Positions 46,901 to 58,900 of a stretch of DNA of 64,000 bases are shown here, in pieces; within the stretch, counting starts at the first letter, position 1, and each line of letters begins with the position of its first letter. The position numbers were made by a program, and so were the translations under genes. The notes under the pieces are model-generated. The model ran no database searches and was not told the origin of the DNA. It worked only from the letters and a program-made list of their open reading frames with translations. This DNA comes from Trichobilharzia regenti (lineage: Eukaryota; Platyhelminthes; Trematoda; Strigeidida; Schistosomatidae), in contig OX235265.1 of the NCBI GenBank assembly GCA_944472135.2, forward strand, positions 40,707,459 to 40,771,458, written 5' to 3'.

Positions 46901-49900
46901 CAATGTAATGTTAATGCAAAACTGGACTTAATGCTTTGTCCACCGGTCATGTTATCTGTTTAACCTATTCATGAAAATCATGTTTCCTTTTCGCATGAAA
47001 GGATTTTTTTTTCATTTATCAACATATTTCTCACAGTATAATTTATAAGAGAAACTATGGAATAGGTATTGTTTACTGAATAGCTATCGACAATTATTGA
47101 GTAGTAAACATTCCTAAAGTGCGTCGGTGGTATAGCGGTTAGGACGCTCGCCGACCACGTACATGGTGCGGGGTTCGATCCCTGTCCGACGAAATCCTTC
47201 ACCTCGCTGAACCAGAAATAATGCTGGTAAAGAGGAAAGGTTGGGCATGAGGCTAGCAACCCCATTCTGTAAAATAAACACTGCTACAGAAACTTCAAGC
47301 CACTAGCTTGAAGCCCTATGTTCCACTGGGGAACGTGAAGGAAAAAAACATTCCTAATACCTTCATATATCTGACTTGGTGTTATAAATCTCATTTGTTA
47401 TATTACAGCTTCAGTTATTAGTATGGTTTAGAAGCGATAGCATAATCAAACAACTTAATATATACATCAGTGATTGGTTGTTTTAAAGATGAATTTTTAT
47501 ACCTTTCAGCTTCATTCAAGTCGATTATGAGGTTTCTAAATCCCTGATAGTGTTAATGAGTCTTCCACTTGTGGAGATTTGATTGATTTCAGGGTAGATT
47601 TCTTTACAGATTGACATTAGTCTGAGAATTATTGTAAACTAAAGCGTACTGAACAGTTATTTCGTTCGTGTTTGCGATTTTTTAGCAGTACGCATACACG
47701 ATCGCATCAAATATCAAACTAAGAGCAATCAGTCTACAAGGTGAGCAAGTTACTATTCACTCGGAATTCAACCAATAATGATTCCTAACCATTTGTCTAT
47801 CTGTCTGTTTTCAACATAGAACTTTCCACTGATGTGCAGCAGTTCAAGTCGCCACACTCCATAGAGCACACAAAGCAAGAGAAAAAAAGTAGAAGAAATG
47901 CAAAATAGAGACAGTAGACAAGGATATGAGACAAAAGGAATAGTAATAACGAAAACAATATAGTTTCATTGGAAATTATAAGTCACAAGGAGTGGATGTA
48001 TCTGCGCCAGCCATTGAGAACGATTTTGAGCCATATCACCAATAGTCTCCAGCCATTCGTTTTTACCATTCTGATGACCCCAACCAGGAAGTCTACACCT
48101 TCCTGCGTGGCTTAAACTAACTGTTGTGTATTTCATCGACTGTTGAAGCCATGTTTTCAGTTTGACCACCACTAGCTTTTTTCCAGCCTGACCCTGTGTC
48201 AGCTGACATTTCCTGTTGTCGAGGAAGGCGATGACTAGGCATACATAACACATGTCCTAACCATCTCATTCTGTGTAGCGTCACAGAATCGACTATTGAT
48301 TTCCCCTCCTTACCCAGCACCCTGCCGATGCCTAACCTCAGTATTACTCACCCTGTTATACCAGCTAGCACAGGAGATAGAACGCAGGCACCTATGATCA
48401 AAGACAGCTAGCCTGGCTTTTCATATCTTCCACTTCCAATGGCTATGTCTCACTCACAGCCATAAAGGCAAACGGAGAGGACCGCTGAGCAGTACACACG
48501 TCCTTTGCTCGATATCCGGATATCACGTCTACGCCAGAGACTGCGTAAACTGGCATATGCGAAACGAGTCCTCTGTATCCCTGTTGAGATTTCGTTAACG
48601 ATCAGCCCATTGGCACTGACTGATGTAACTTCCTAAATAAGTGATGTGGTCAACACGCTCTATGACTTCACTCCCTATTTCTAAGCTAGGGGTGAGTCGA
48701 TGTAGTCCAGTCCTGTAACATCATCTTACATTTGGCGGGAGCGAATTGCATGCCGAACATTCCCAGATTGCAGCTCAAGGCGTCCAGAAGACTCTGCCTC
48801 AGTTTGTCAGCGTTTTCACCTGGATGGGAGGACTATATCATCTGCATATTCTAAGTCAGAGAATATTCCTTGGTGGCGACAAGTCAGTCCCTGAGTTGCT
48901 GAAGTCAGTTAGTGCTAAGTTCATTAGTAAATCTATGATGAAATTGAATAGAAATGGGAATAGTGGGCATCCGTGACGGACACCACTAGTTGTCACCACT
49001 TCAGACGACAACACCCCGTAAGCTGTCACCTGGCTACATGAGTTCAAGTAGAGTGAGTGCCTTGATCAATGCAACGGATTTTCTCGGGATTCCCTCCACA
49101 GCCAAACATCGCCAGAGAACATCGCGGTCGACGGGATCGAATGGCGTCTTTAGGTCAAGAAATATAACGCCTGTTTGATGCCGGTAAGTATGCCTATGTT
49201 CCACAATCTGTCTAAGGGTGAAGATATAATCAGTACACCCTTTCCCTAGTCTAAAGCCCACCTGGTGTCTCTGTCTGTCTGTTTTCGACATAGAACTTTG
49301 CACAAATGTGCGGAAGTTCAAGTCGCCACACTCCGTGTAGCACGCGAAGCAAGAGAAGAAAGTACAAGAAAAGCATAATAGAAACAGTGAGCAGAGATGT
49401 GAGACAAAGGAGTAATAAAGAAAAACAAAACAGTTTCATTGGAGATCATAAGTCACAAGGAGTGGATGCATCTGCGCCACTGAGAACGATTTTGAGCCAT
49501 GTCACCTGGTGTACTCTTATTTGTTCCTGTTGAACAAGACTTCGTCTATACATCATTATTGAGTCTAGAACTTAAGACGCCATGTTGGTCAAGCTAATCT
49601 CCCCGTGATTATCACAGGAAGACTTGTCTCCCTTCTTGTATAATCGGGATAATCAATGACTTACTCCGGCGCGACGGGACTCCTTCTGCTTCCCAGACAC
49701 TGCCTAATACCTTAGTTAACGCAGACAGTAAACTGTTTCCAGCGTACTTAAATACCTCTGGAGTCAATTCATCAGGTCCGTTGCTTCATCTTGTTTCAGA
49801 CTAGTGACAGCCTTAGTAACCTCAGTTAGTGACGGAGGACCTATGTCTGTATCCCATTCAGGGAGGTGTTGGATGTCCGGTAAGTTGAGTGTGGCTGTAG

Positions 49901-52900
49901 GGAAATTAAACTGCTCCTTAAGGTGTTCTTTCCAGTGTTCCAGTTGTTTATCCTGGGAGCTAATTATGGTGCCATTTCTCTCAGAGATTGTTTCGCTTAT
50001 CGTTTGCCTTTTACCACCTGTTTCCCTGATAAGGCTAAATAGTTGTCTGGTGTTACAAGTCGCCGATGCCTTTTCCATCTCTTTCGCTTTTGTCACCCAC
50101 CACTGTTCACGGTCGTTGCGAAGAATTCTTGTTAGTTTACTTTTGAGTAGCTTTCGTTCCTCATCATAATCGGAGCTCGCCGAAATCAGTCTTCTTGCGT
50201 CAATCAGTTCGGATGAGGTGGTAGAGATCCAATGGCTCTTACTAATTATTGGTTTTAGGTCATTGACAGCTTTCACAGCTGTGTCTACAGTTAAATGTAT
50301 GTTGTGCCAGGCTACCTCAGGGGAAGTCCTGTTGTCGACCTGATACACGTTTCGTTATTTCCTCCTTAAATAGGGACTCAGTGTCTCGATCTAGTTGGGG
50401 ACGTAACTGTTTCGCTGCCAACAATTTGTCATGTCTGTTTAGTCGTAAGCATAAACGTGCACGGACCAGAGCGTGATCGGAGTCTACTCAGGTGTTCCAA
50501 AAGGAGCGACAGTCTTCTACTGACCCTCGTCAATGATACCCTATGGCTATGCGGTCTATCTGAGTCCAGCGTTGTGTGGTGATGGAGGTCGCCAGGTTAC
50601 ACAATGTTTCTGTTTGTGCCTAAAGTTAGTGGTGACTAAGAACAAATGATTATCTGAACAGAACTGTAGAAGAAGATCACCGTTGTCGGTTCGTCGGCAG
50701 GGAACTCCTTACGTGCCACCTACATACTTCTCAGTCTGGCACAACCTCCCTACTTGGGCATTGAAGTCGCCTGCTAAAACAACTATATCTGAACGTTTTG
50801 CTTTTTGCAGCAAATTAAACAGTTTCAGGGAGAAGTCATCCTTTAGTTCATCCGAACTGTAGTCTGTCGGGGCGTAAGCGGAGACTATGAAAAGGTGGCG
50901 ACGGGTAGCACCGTCTTTTCTTTTTCTAACGGACTCATTCAGACGGACCGTACACATACGACTATCTACTGGGATCCAGCCAAGAAGCGATTTTTCTCCC
51001 CTAACACTCAGTGCTATCCCTACACCTGCGAGTCCTTGCGAACTATCTGAGGGGTCTCCTGATATTCTTAAATTCAATTGTGCAGGTTCACCTTGTTGGC
51101 CTGGTAAGGTTAAGTGAATGACCACACTCGGGTCTCGTATGCATGTATCCGAAACACAACATACATCTATGGCTCGAGATGCCAGAGTTCTTGCTAGTGA
51201 TGCCTGTTGTTTGATCTAGCAGAGGGTCCTGAGTTTAAATGCCCCTATATAAAAACGGCGACGTGGCTTTAATGGGCTGTCTGGGGGGGGGGGTGTTTCT
51301 ATGGCTCTCACCGTTGTTTGTGGTCACAGAGTGAAGTGAAAATGACTGAAGAATAGTACCGAGTGTAGTGGGAAAGTTAGATGACGGTGATATGGGTAAA
51401 GGAAACTGATGTTCGGGGAGTCTTCGTGTGCTTTCGGAAGTGTTTGCACAATACCGGTAACTGCTTTTAGTCTAATCGCTATCCTAACAACCTTCCTGGT
51501 ATGGTAGGACCTGCAGGAACAATAGTTCCAGCCAGTGTAGCTTGTTGGGTCATTGCGATGTGCAAACCCGACCATCACGTCAAGGTAGGTGCTATCAGTC
51601 GGGTTCCTAGCCGTCGTAAATTCGTGATACAGCACCACCAGGAACTGAAGTCGTCGACTAGTATCTTTCCTCGTACCTGACATAGTAAACTCCATATATT
51701 TCCCGACTACTCATTAGTACTGCGGAAAATCTGTCTCACTGTCTGTGCGTACTGCTTTGAAGTCTCATGCTAGCATGAAATGACTGTTGATTACTTCTTG
51801 GTGTTTAGTGGGTCTCCAGATGATGCCATTTCGTGAAAGAATGTTTCATTATTTGTTTAACTGTATTTTCAGTATGGTTGCCTGCTTATATTTAATAGTT
51901 ACATTACATTTGCTGAATTAAGATCGCTTCAGGAGACACACAAAGTATCAACCTATGAATCGTTTAGAGGCAATATCATTGATAACTCTCTTCTTATGTT
52001 TCTGCCTTCTTGTGTGTATGCATCACACTTTTCTTTACTCAACATGATAGTTTTTACAGTTTTCTCATCATTCTAACTTGGGAAGTTTGCCAACATTTTG
52101 ACCTAGCCGAACATCTTTCCAAGTCTTGTAACAATTAAATTTACGTGGAGTACTTAGACTCTAAGGGAACTAAAATCCTCGCTAATCGAAACTCGATGGA
52201 TATACCTTGTACTTCAGAAATCTATGTTGTGTAGTGTCGTAGAAGCACCATATTGATTCCCGTATTGGGATACTAACAGTAGTTGCTAAACCTTTTCCAA
52301 CCTGTAGCTAGTATACGTTTTCACAGTAGAATGTATGTTGGTAAAAACCTGAGTCTCTACAAGTCGACTAATGAATGTACTGGTAAGATTTTAGAAAAAA
52401 TGTAGTAGACGTCTGTAACTCAATGTGCCGACCGATACCTGTTGCTTGAAGTAGTGTTTGGGCTTATATATCCCAATGACAGGACGATTGGTGAGTGTTA
52501 TTATTATCATTATTATAACACTGACTGGAACAGATGCTCCTACAGGTCTTGATATACGAGAAACGTCGTTTGGATAACGTTCAGACTTAAAGCAGCCATC
52601 ATCACGGAGAAAGTTGCTTAGACTATGTTGGGGTGAGTGGATCTGAGGGTGATATACTGCTGACAAATCTCACAGCGGTACACAACCTCCTGTAAGGTCT
52701 GCAACACCAAAAGCCACCTCAAACAGGCCAAGTATGACGGGCCTCAAGCACTTGTCCTCTGGCCCCTGAGGTGAGTGATGGGACACCAATGCTCCTTCTG
52801 TTTCAGGTATTTCAAGAAGAAAGAAACCAACTTCCACGGTATAGGCTGTAGGATTAGTTTTGCCTCCAGATTTAGTCCTTCCTCAGTACTGACGATACAG

Positions 52901-55900
52901 AGTCCTGGCCTAACTATAGTTAAAAACAGATTGACTTGACTTACACTTCATCTGTTTCTAAAACATAAAATAAAGCATACAGTTACACCAAGAAAAGCAC
53001 AAAATACATTGTCACTCAAGAAAAGACAAAAACGTACCGAACAGTATTGAAGGAACGGACAAAATGAACAGTTAATTAATTACATATACACACTTTAGAG
53101 TAACAGGAAATAAAGAACACTCAAGGTCACATCACGTGGTGAGAGTTACATTAAATTAACCAATAATAGCGACAAGAGGGTTACATAATATCGATTAGCT
53201 GTCTGTCAAACAATCTACCTATCTGTCGCGATTAGCATAGGCACCTGAGAAGTCATAACCACCCACGCACTTCCATAAGCGCACAAATCTTTCCTGGTCA
53301 TTACCATCCAACTTCAACTCAGTCACCATCGTTCGGTTTCCTGTCACTGTTAATGCTTTTCTATTGATAGATGCTTCACCTCCTGTCAACTTTGCAACCA
53401 TTGATAGAGACGAGAAGTGAAAATACACTACTCATAACCTCTTAAAAGTACTCTACCAAGTTTATATATTAGAAGCCAAGACTGTTTGTCGAATCGGAAA
53501 AGAGACCTCATCAGTCGGACTTCTGACACCTATATTCGTGAATGCATGTTGTCTCTTGAAAACATTTTCAAAAGACCCTAGTGAAGTTATTAGCTGAACA
53601 GCTGGTGAACAGGATGAATCTGAAAATATCACCTTACGGGTGTCAGGGGATTTTTTGCCCAGCTCATGTGGATTCATTGGAGGGGGGGTGGGTGAATGAT
53701 TATTTGATATGATGCCATTAGATGGTTGTATGTGTGCTTCCCAGCCGAAGAGATCCGTTAGCACGAAAGAAAGGTTATCATACCCTCCGACGTCATCTCA
53801 TATTCTCCTCACCCGCTCCAATCGATCGCACTTTGACCGAAGTAAAGGAGGATGATTTCTATCAAAAGCTGTATATTCTGCTGCTGGAAGGGAAATTTCG
53901 ATGTATATTTATTTTAGCAGGTGATATCAATGCTCAAGTAGTGAAGATGTGCTAGTCAGAAACTTATGTTATTTGCATGTGTGGTGTGCCATCCCGATGA
54001 ACCGATAACAGTGATCGTCTTTTACACTTGTGTTCAGGCAATTATCTGTTCCTTATTAGCGCGAACTTCAGTCGAAAAAATAAACACTGTTTAACCTGAT
54101 GACCTCTACACATCGAATCAACGATGGACTGAGACAGATCACAGCTATAAGCAGTAGATAAAAGGGGATCTGTGGAAGACTGTCGCTCATTCTGTAACAC
54201 TTTTGTAGACTCCGTCCACGGTATATTTCATACACGTACATTTCTGCGATTGAATATTCATAGTAAAAAAGCAACTGTGAAGCTGATACATCTCCATATT
54301 GATAATAACACAAGGACTCAATCTAGGCAAGAATTAGTTGAACGCGTATCGGAGATTAACAAAAAGATGCAACCCTCGGAAATCTAGCATTATATCCACT
54401 CATCTGCGGAAGCAATGGTAAAGACTGATAGTAAGCTGAAACCAAAAGTTATCAGGTGCTGCTGAATTTCTTCTGCTTTATCGGAAGTGGTCGACACAAG
54501 AAGACTGATTTTGACTGGTACTGAACATGAAGAAATACGAACTCTGCTCAAATGCAAGCGGACTAAAAGTCTCCTCAACAATCGTAAACAATGCTTGGTG
54601 ATCTGGAAGAGACATCGGCAGTAAGCAACACCAGACTACTAGTTAGATTCAGAAGGGAAACAGGTTGCAAAAGACATTAGGAGTGAGACCATTCACGTGA
54701 ACGGCACTACCCGTTAGGATAGACGACTAAAACGTTTGGGGAGACATTCAGAGGGGTAATTCAATTGGCCTACAACCACGTTAAACTCGCCTAGTACCCC
54801 AACACCTACCTTTATAGGATGTGCACATCGGTCTCCCGACTGTAGCTGGGGTTACAAACGCTGTGCATAATCTGAAACTTGGCTAAGCAGCTGGACGTGA
54901 TGGAATGACACCAGGGGTACTGAAACATGGTGGTGATAAAGTAGGCTACTAGGTTGTGTGAGAATCTGAGATAATTCCCACTGAACTGGAATAAATCAAG
55001 GTTTACCCAGTTTGTAAGAAGGCAGACAGGTCTTCCTGTGACTAACAGATTCTGTAAAGACTCTCAATTAAAAGATAGGGTGTGAAGTGGTTGGGTGTAT
55101 TGTGCTGCACTGATTGAGACGTGTGGCATGCACACCAAGCCATTCGCCTTAATTAGTGATGCCTATTGTCTCCATTTTTATTTGTTTCATTTCAAATATA
55201 CTGGTGAATGTGAGCTTATTCGACTTCTTACCAGAGAAGAATCCTGTCGACTATGACTAAGATATAGTATTTTTTTTAGCTAAAGACGCCGGCAAACTGC
55301 AATCTTCCAAACACCTTAAGCAGAAGGTTTAGCATGTTTGTCATGCGGTGTACTCGTGTCAGATGTAAGATGACGCTTGAGGACTGATCTGTAGCGATTC
55401 CTTGATTAAAGATTGGGAGTTAAGCGGTTGAGAATGTTGACCACTTACTTTATTTGCGAATTTGCATCAGACCTAGTGAATTGATTGCTGGCCAGGTCTC
55501 AGTAGAGATACAAGAGGATCGTGTGGCATTTGCCAACTTACTGCACAACTGTAAGATGTAGTCAACGGAATTGAAATATATAAAAAAAAACAGATGTTTT
55601 TGACCACTGGTGTTTGTAATCTGCCTCATGTGTTGTGTGGTATAATATGATGAGTAATACTGATATTAGGTTCAGTGTTAGGTAAGTTGAACAAGCGAAC
55701 TGATACGGCTGTGAGGTTGCATCAATTGAGATGGCTGGGACACATACGTGCCAAGCCTTCGCCTTCCCCGTCAAGCAATGTTAGTCGACATATGATTAAG
55801 TTACAAGAGTTTGGATTGGTCAGATCAAAGCATGGCATCTACCGACGAAGTCTTTGACTGCTTTCTTCAGTCATGTAAGGAACTATAAACCCCCTGGTCC

Positions 55901-58900
55901 TAGAAGTGTTAAGGAGCAGATTCTGCTGAGTGTGAAATATATGGCTCGAAATCGTTCTCAGTCGGGACAGGTTCATTCATTCTCTGTTAACTCACAGGTC
56001 CATCATATTCTCCCCCCCCATACGTTCTTGTTTATTTTAGTCCTGAATTTTTTTCTCCGTCTGTCTGCTTTATTTTGTGAGGCGAATTTAACAGCTGAAC
56101 GTGTGTTTAATGTTCTACGTTTAAAACTTATATCTATGGTCTACAGACTAAACGATATGAAGGTTGATTTTCTCTTCTAAAAATGTTAACCTCTCAGTGA
56201 ATAATAAAACTTTGTCATGCAGTGTTATAAGTAGGTAGTCTCAGTTTCCAAGTATTGACATTGAAATAGTCCAAGAGTGTTTTGGAGTTATCGAAATACT
56301 AATTACGAACTCAGTTATCAGGAAGAGATCCGGTGCAGTAGGCTTAACCGCAATTATTGTCTAAGAGGCTATGATACTACTCAGTTGCTCAGGGAGACTC
56401 AAAACTGTGACCTGTTGTCTGAAAAATGAGTGCTTAAGCCAGTAAATCACACCTACACAAGGCGTGATCTAGTAGGCTACTAGGCAAATTGTGAGCTACG
56501 AATATTATTATTATTATTTATCTATTATTCCTTCACGTTCCCAGCGGAACATAGGGTTTCAAGCTAGAGGCTTGAAGTTTCTGTAGCAGTGTTTATTTTT
56601 ACAGGATGAGATTGCTAGCTTCATGCCCAACCTTTCCTCTTTACCAGTCTAATTACTGGCTTAGTGAGGTAACGGAATGCGTCGCTAATCAAACCCCGGA
56701 CCATGTGCATGGTCGGCGAGCGCCCCAACCGCTGCGCCACCGACGATATATAATAGCAATCGCTTAATCTTAACAAACCCTAACAGTGGTACACATTACT
56801 GTTTGAGATTATACAAATATCTATTCACCTATCTTTTGGATACATGGATGCACTTCATACACGCGTTACTGTTAGATAGGTGAAATGTGCAATTGTTTGT
56901 AAACTTTTCTGTTATCCAAGTTAGAAAGGAAAATATGAAATCGATATTCATAAGGGAAACAATTGAATATTTGTAAAATTGTATCAATGTTTAAGACAAC
57001 TAATAATTTTCAACTGAATATTATTAGAAGAGAATGGATCATTTTGAACTCTTTCATACTGTTCAGCGCAAAATGTTTAATTCAAATTGACTTTAGTCCA
57101 CAGCATAAATCGAGAGTAGCTAAGGAAATAGTTGTCCAAAAGCCTACATAATAACGGTTATTATCAGTAAGTGGTAAGGATAAAAGAGATATAGACTCTA
57201 GACATTATCCTAGTTGGCTAAAGTGACTGCTTTTTAGAAAATCACTTTCTAAATTAGACAGTTGTAGTACTAAGAGAAAAACTCCTAGTAGTCGTTCATC
57301 CAACGTACAGCTAAGCTCACCCTACCCTAGATTCATTATCGGCGTTCACAAGGTATGATTAGTGAGACCCCATTAGTATTTTTCTGTCCACCCTACTAAA
57401 AGATGCTAGTAAGTAAAACCTCATGGTGTGTACCACCAGGAGCTTTGACATCCAAGATTAATCTTTCAATATCGCGTATGTTTCGGCTAGGGTAGTAGGC
57501 ATTGGAACAAACAGCTTTTATCTAAAATGCCACCGGTATTTGTTTTATAGCACAATAATTTAACCTGAGAAAGACACACAATGATACAGTATTATTTACT
57601 GATAACGTTTCAAGCACAATTTATTGCTCATAATCGTTCCAAAGTGCTCACACAATTTTCAAACTTTTTTCTGTGTATTTCTACTCTATTATTTCCTATC
57701 CTTTGATTTTATTGGTAGTAATATTTTCCGTATCTATGGTATCGGTGTTGCATCATTCCTATAGCATGTATTAGGTGTAGTTTCGACGAAAAAGCGTTCA
57801 GTGATCAAACTCCATATCCATTTGTATTACTTTTGAAAACTGCAGTTTTATCCGATCCTGTTGTATGTCAGCGCATGCATTGCAGTTGCTGAGTTTTTTT
57901 TCTTCTAAATTACTCATCTTCGTTGGATTAGTCACTGTCTACACTTATGTTGTGATAATCTGACTACCCCCGATCTACTGGATTGACCTCACATTCATTG
58001 CAAGGTATTTTGTAAATTCCATTATTTTGTCTAATTGGGTCGATAGGACTCGTTTAACCTACAGAGCTTGTTCCTGAGTGAGTTTGTCGCCTAATCCCTA
58101 CTTAATTTAGAATTCTTAGTAGGGTTTCACATATCCCTACCTCATATTGGTAGTAATATCTTAATTTCCTTATTCATGTTATAGTTGTCTAGATGGACGA
58201 CGACAGCTTCTCAATTAAATCAACCGGCTCAGAGAACACAACTAATTTAATATCATCATCCTAAGCTAAAAATCTCCATTATTTCAAGTAGCTTCAATGC
58301 TACTTTTCCTTTTGTTGAAATATTCTCTGAAATTCCTAATGACATAGTTATTTATCACCAGTATTTGTCCATTGAATCTACACTTAACACATGCTATAGG
58401 AATGATGCAACACCGATACCATAGATACGGAAAATATTACTACCGATAAAATCAAAGGATAGGAAATAATAGAGTAGAAATACACAAAGAAAAGTTTGAA
58501 AATTGTGTGAGCACTTTGGAACGATTATGAGCAATAAATTGTGCTTGAAACGTTATCAGTAAATAATACTGTATCATTGTGTGTCTTTATCAAGTTAAAT
58601 CATTCCATTTGGGAAATATACCATAGTGCTCAGGATTTGTTTTCAAATTATTTCGAAATTTTACTTAAACTATATGTATTTATTTTTTTTCGGGCGTAAC
58701 ATATGCCTGTTATAAGAGGACGAAATTCAGCTTATGGAATCTACTGCCATATATGAAATTAATTCCCTTGACAAATAACTGGATTAGATGGTTGGAGGCA
58801 ATCTGTCTGTGTGGATTCAACGTAGAACTTGGCGACGAAGTGCAGCAGTTCGAGTTGCCACGTTCCCAATTTGGATCCAAATTTGGAGGCAGTCGGCCAC

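Larger units (their letters stand above)
47795..51690 (-). mobile_element. RTE-like LINE, copy 2, decayed
   Basis: Minus-strand blocks match copy 1 (24690-28550) in the same order. The endonuclease (51125-50709) has [15 protein letters not shown] and [13 protein letters not shown]. Fingers lie at 50348-49764. Motif A/B pieces are at 49321-48856 ([34 protein letters not shown]), and the C terminus is at 48320-47966 ([17 protein letters not shown]). The 3' tail has TCTGTCTGTTTTCAACATAG at about 47805. Many indels make it clearly older than copy 1. It is split by a nested RTE tail. Confidence 0.8.
53600..55990 (+). mobile_element. Old RTE-like LINE relic (plus)
   Basis: Recognisable pieces are [20 protein letters not shown] and [16 protein letters not shown] (53810-53955, endonuclease), [19 protein letters not shown] text near 54895 (fingers), [16 protein letters not shown] (55725-55760) and [11 protein letters not shown] (55940). 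All match RTE copy 1 in order. Heavily mutated and the oldest RTE copy here together with 32990-34310. Confidence 0.7.
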
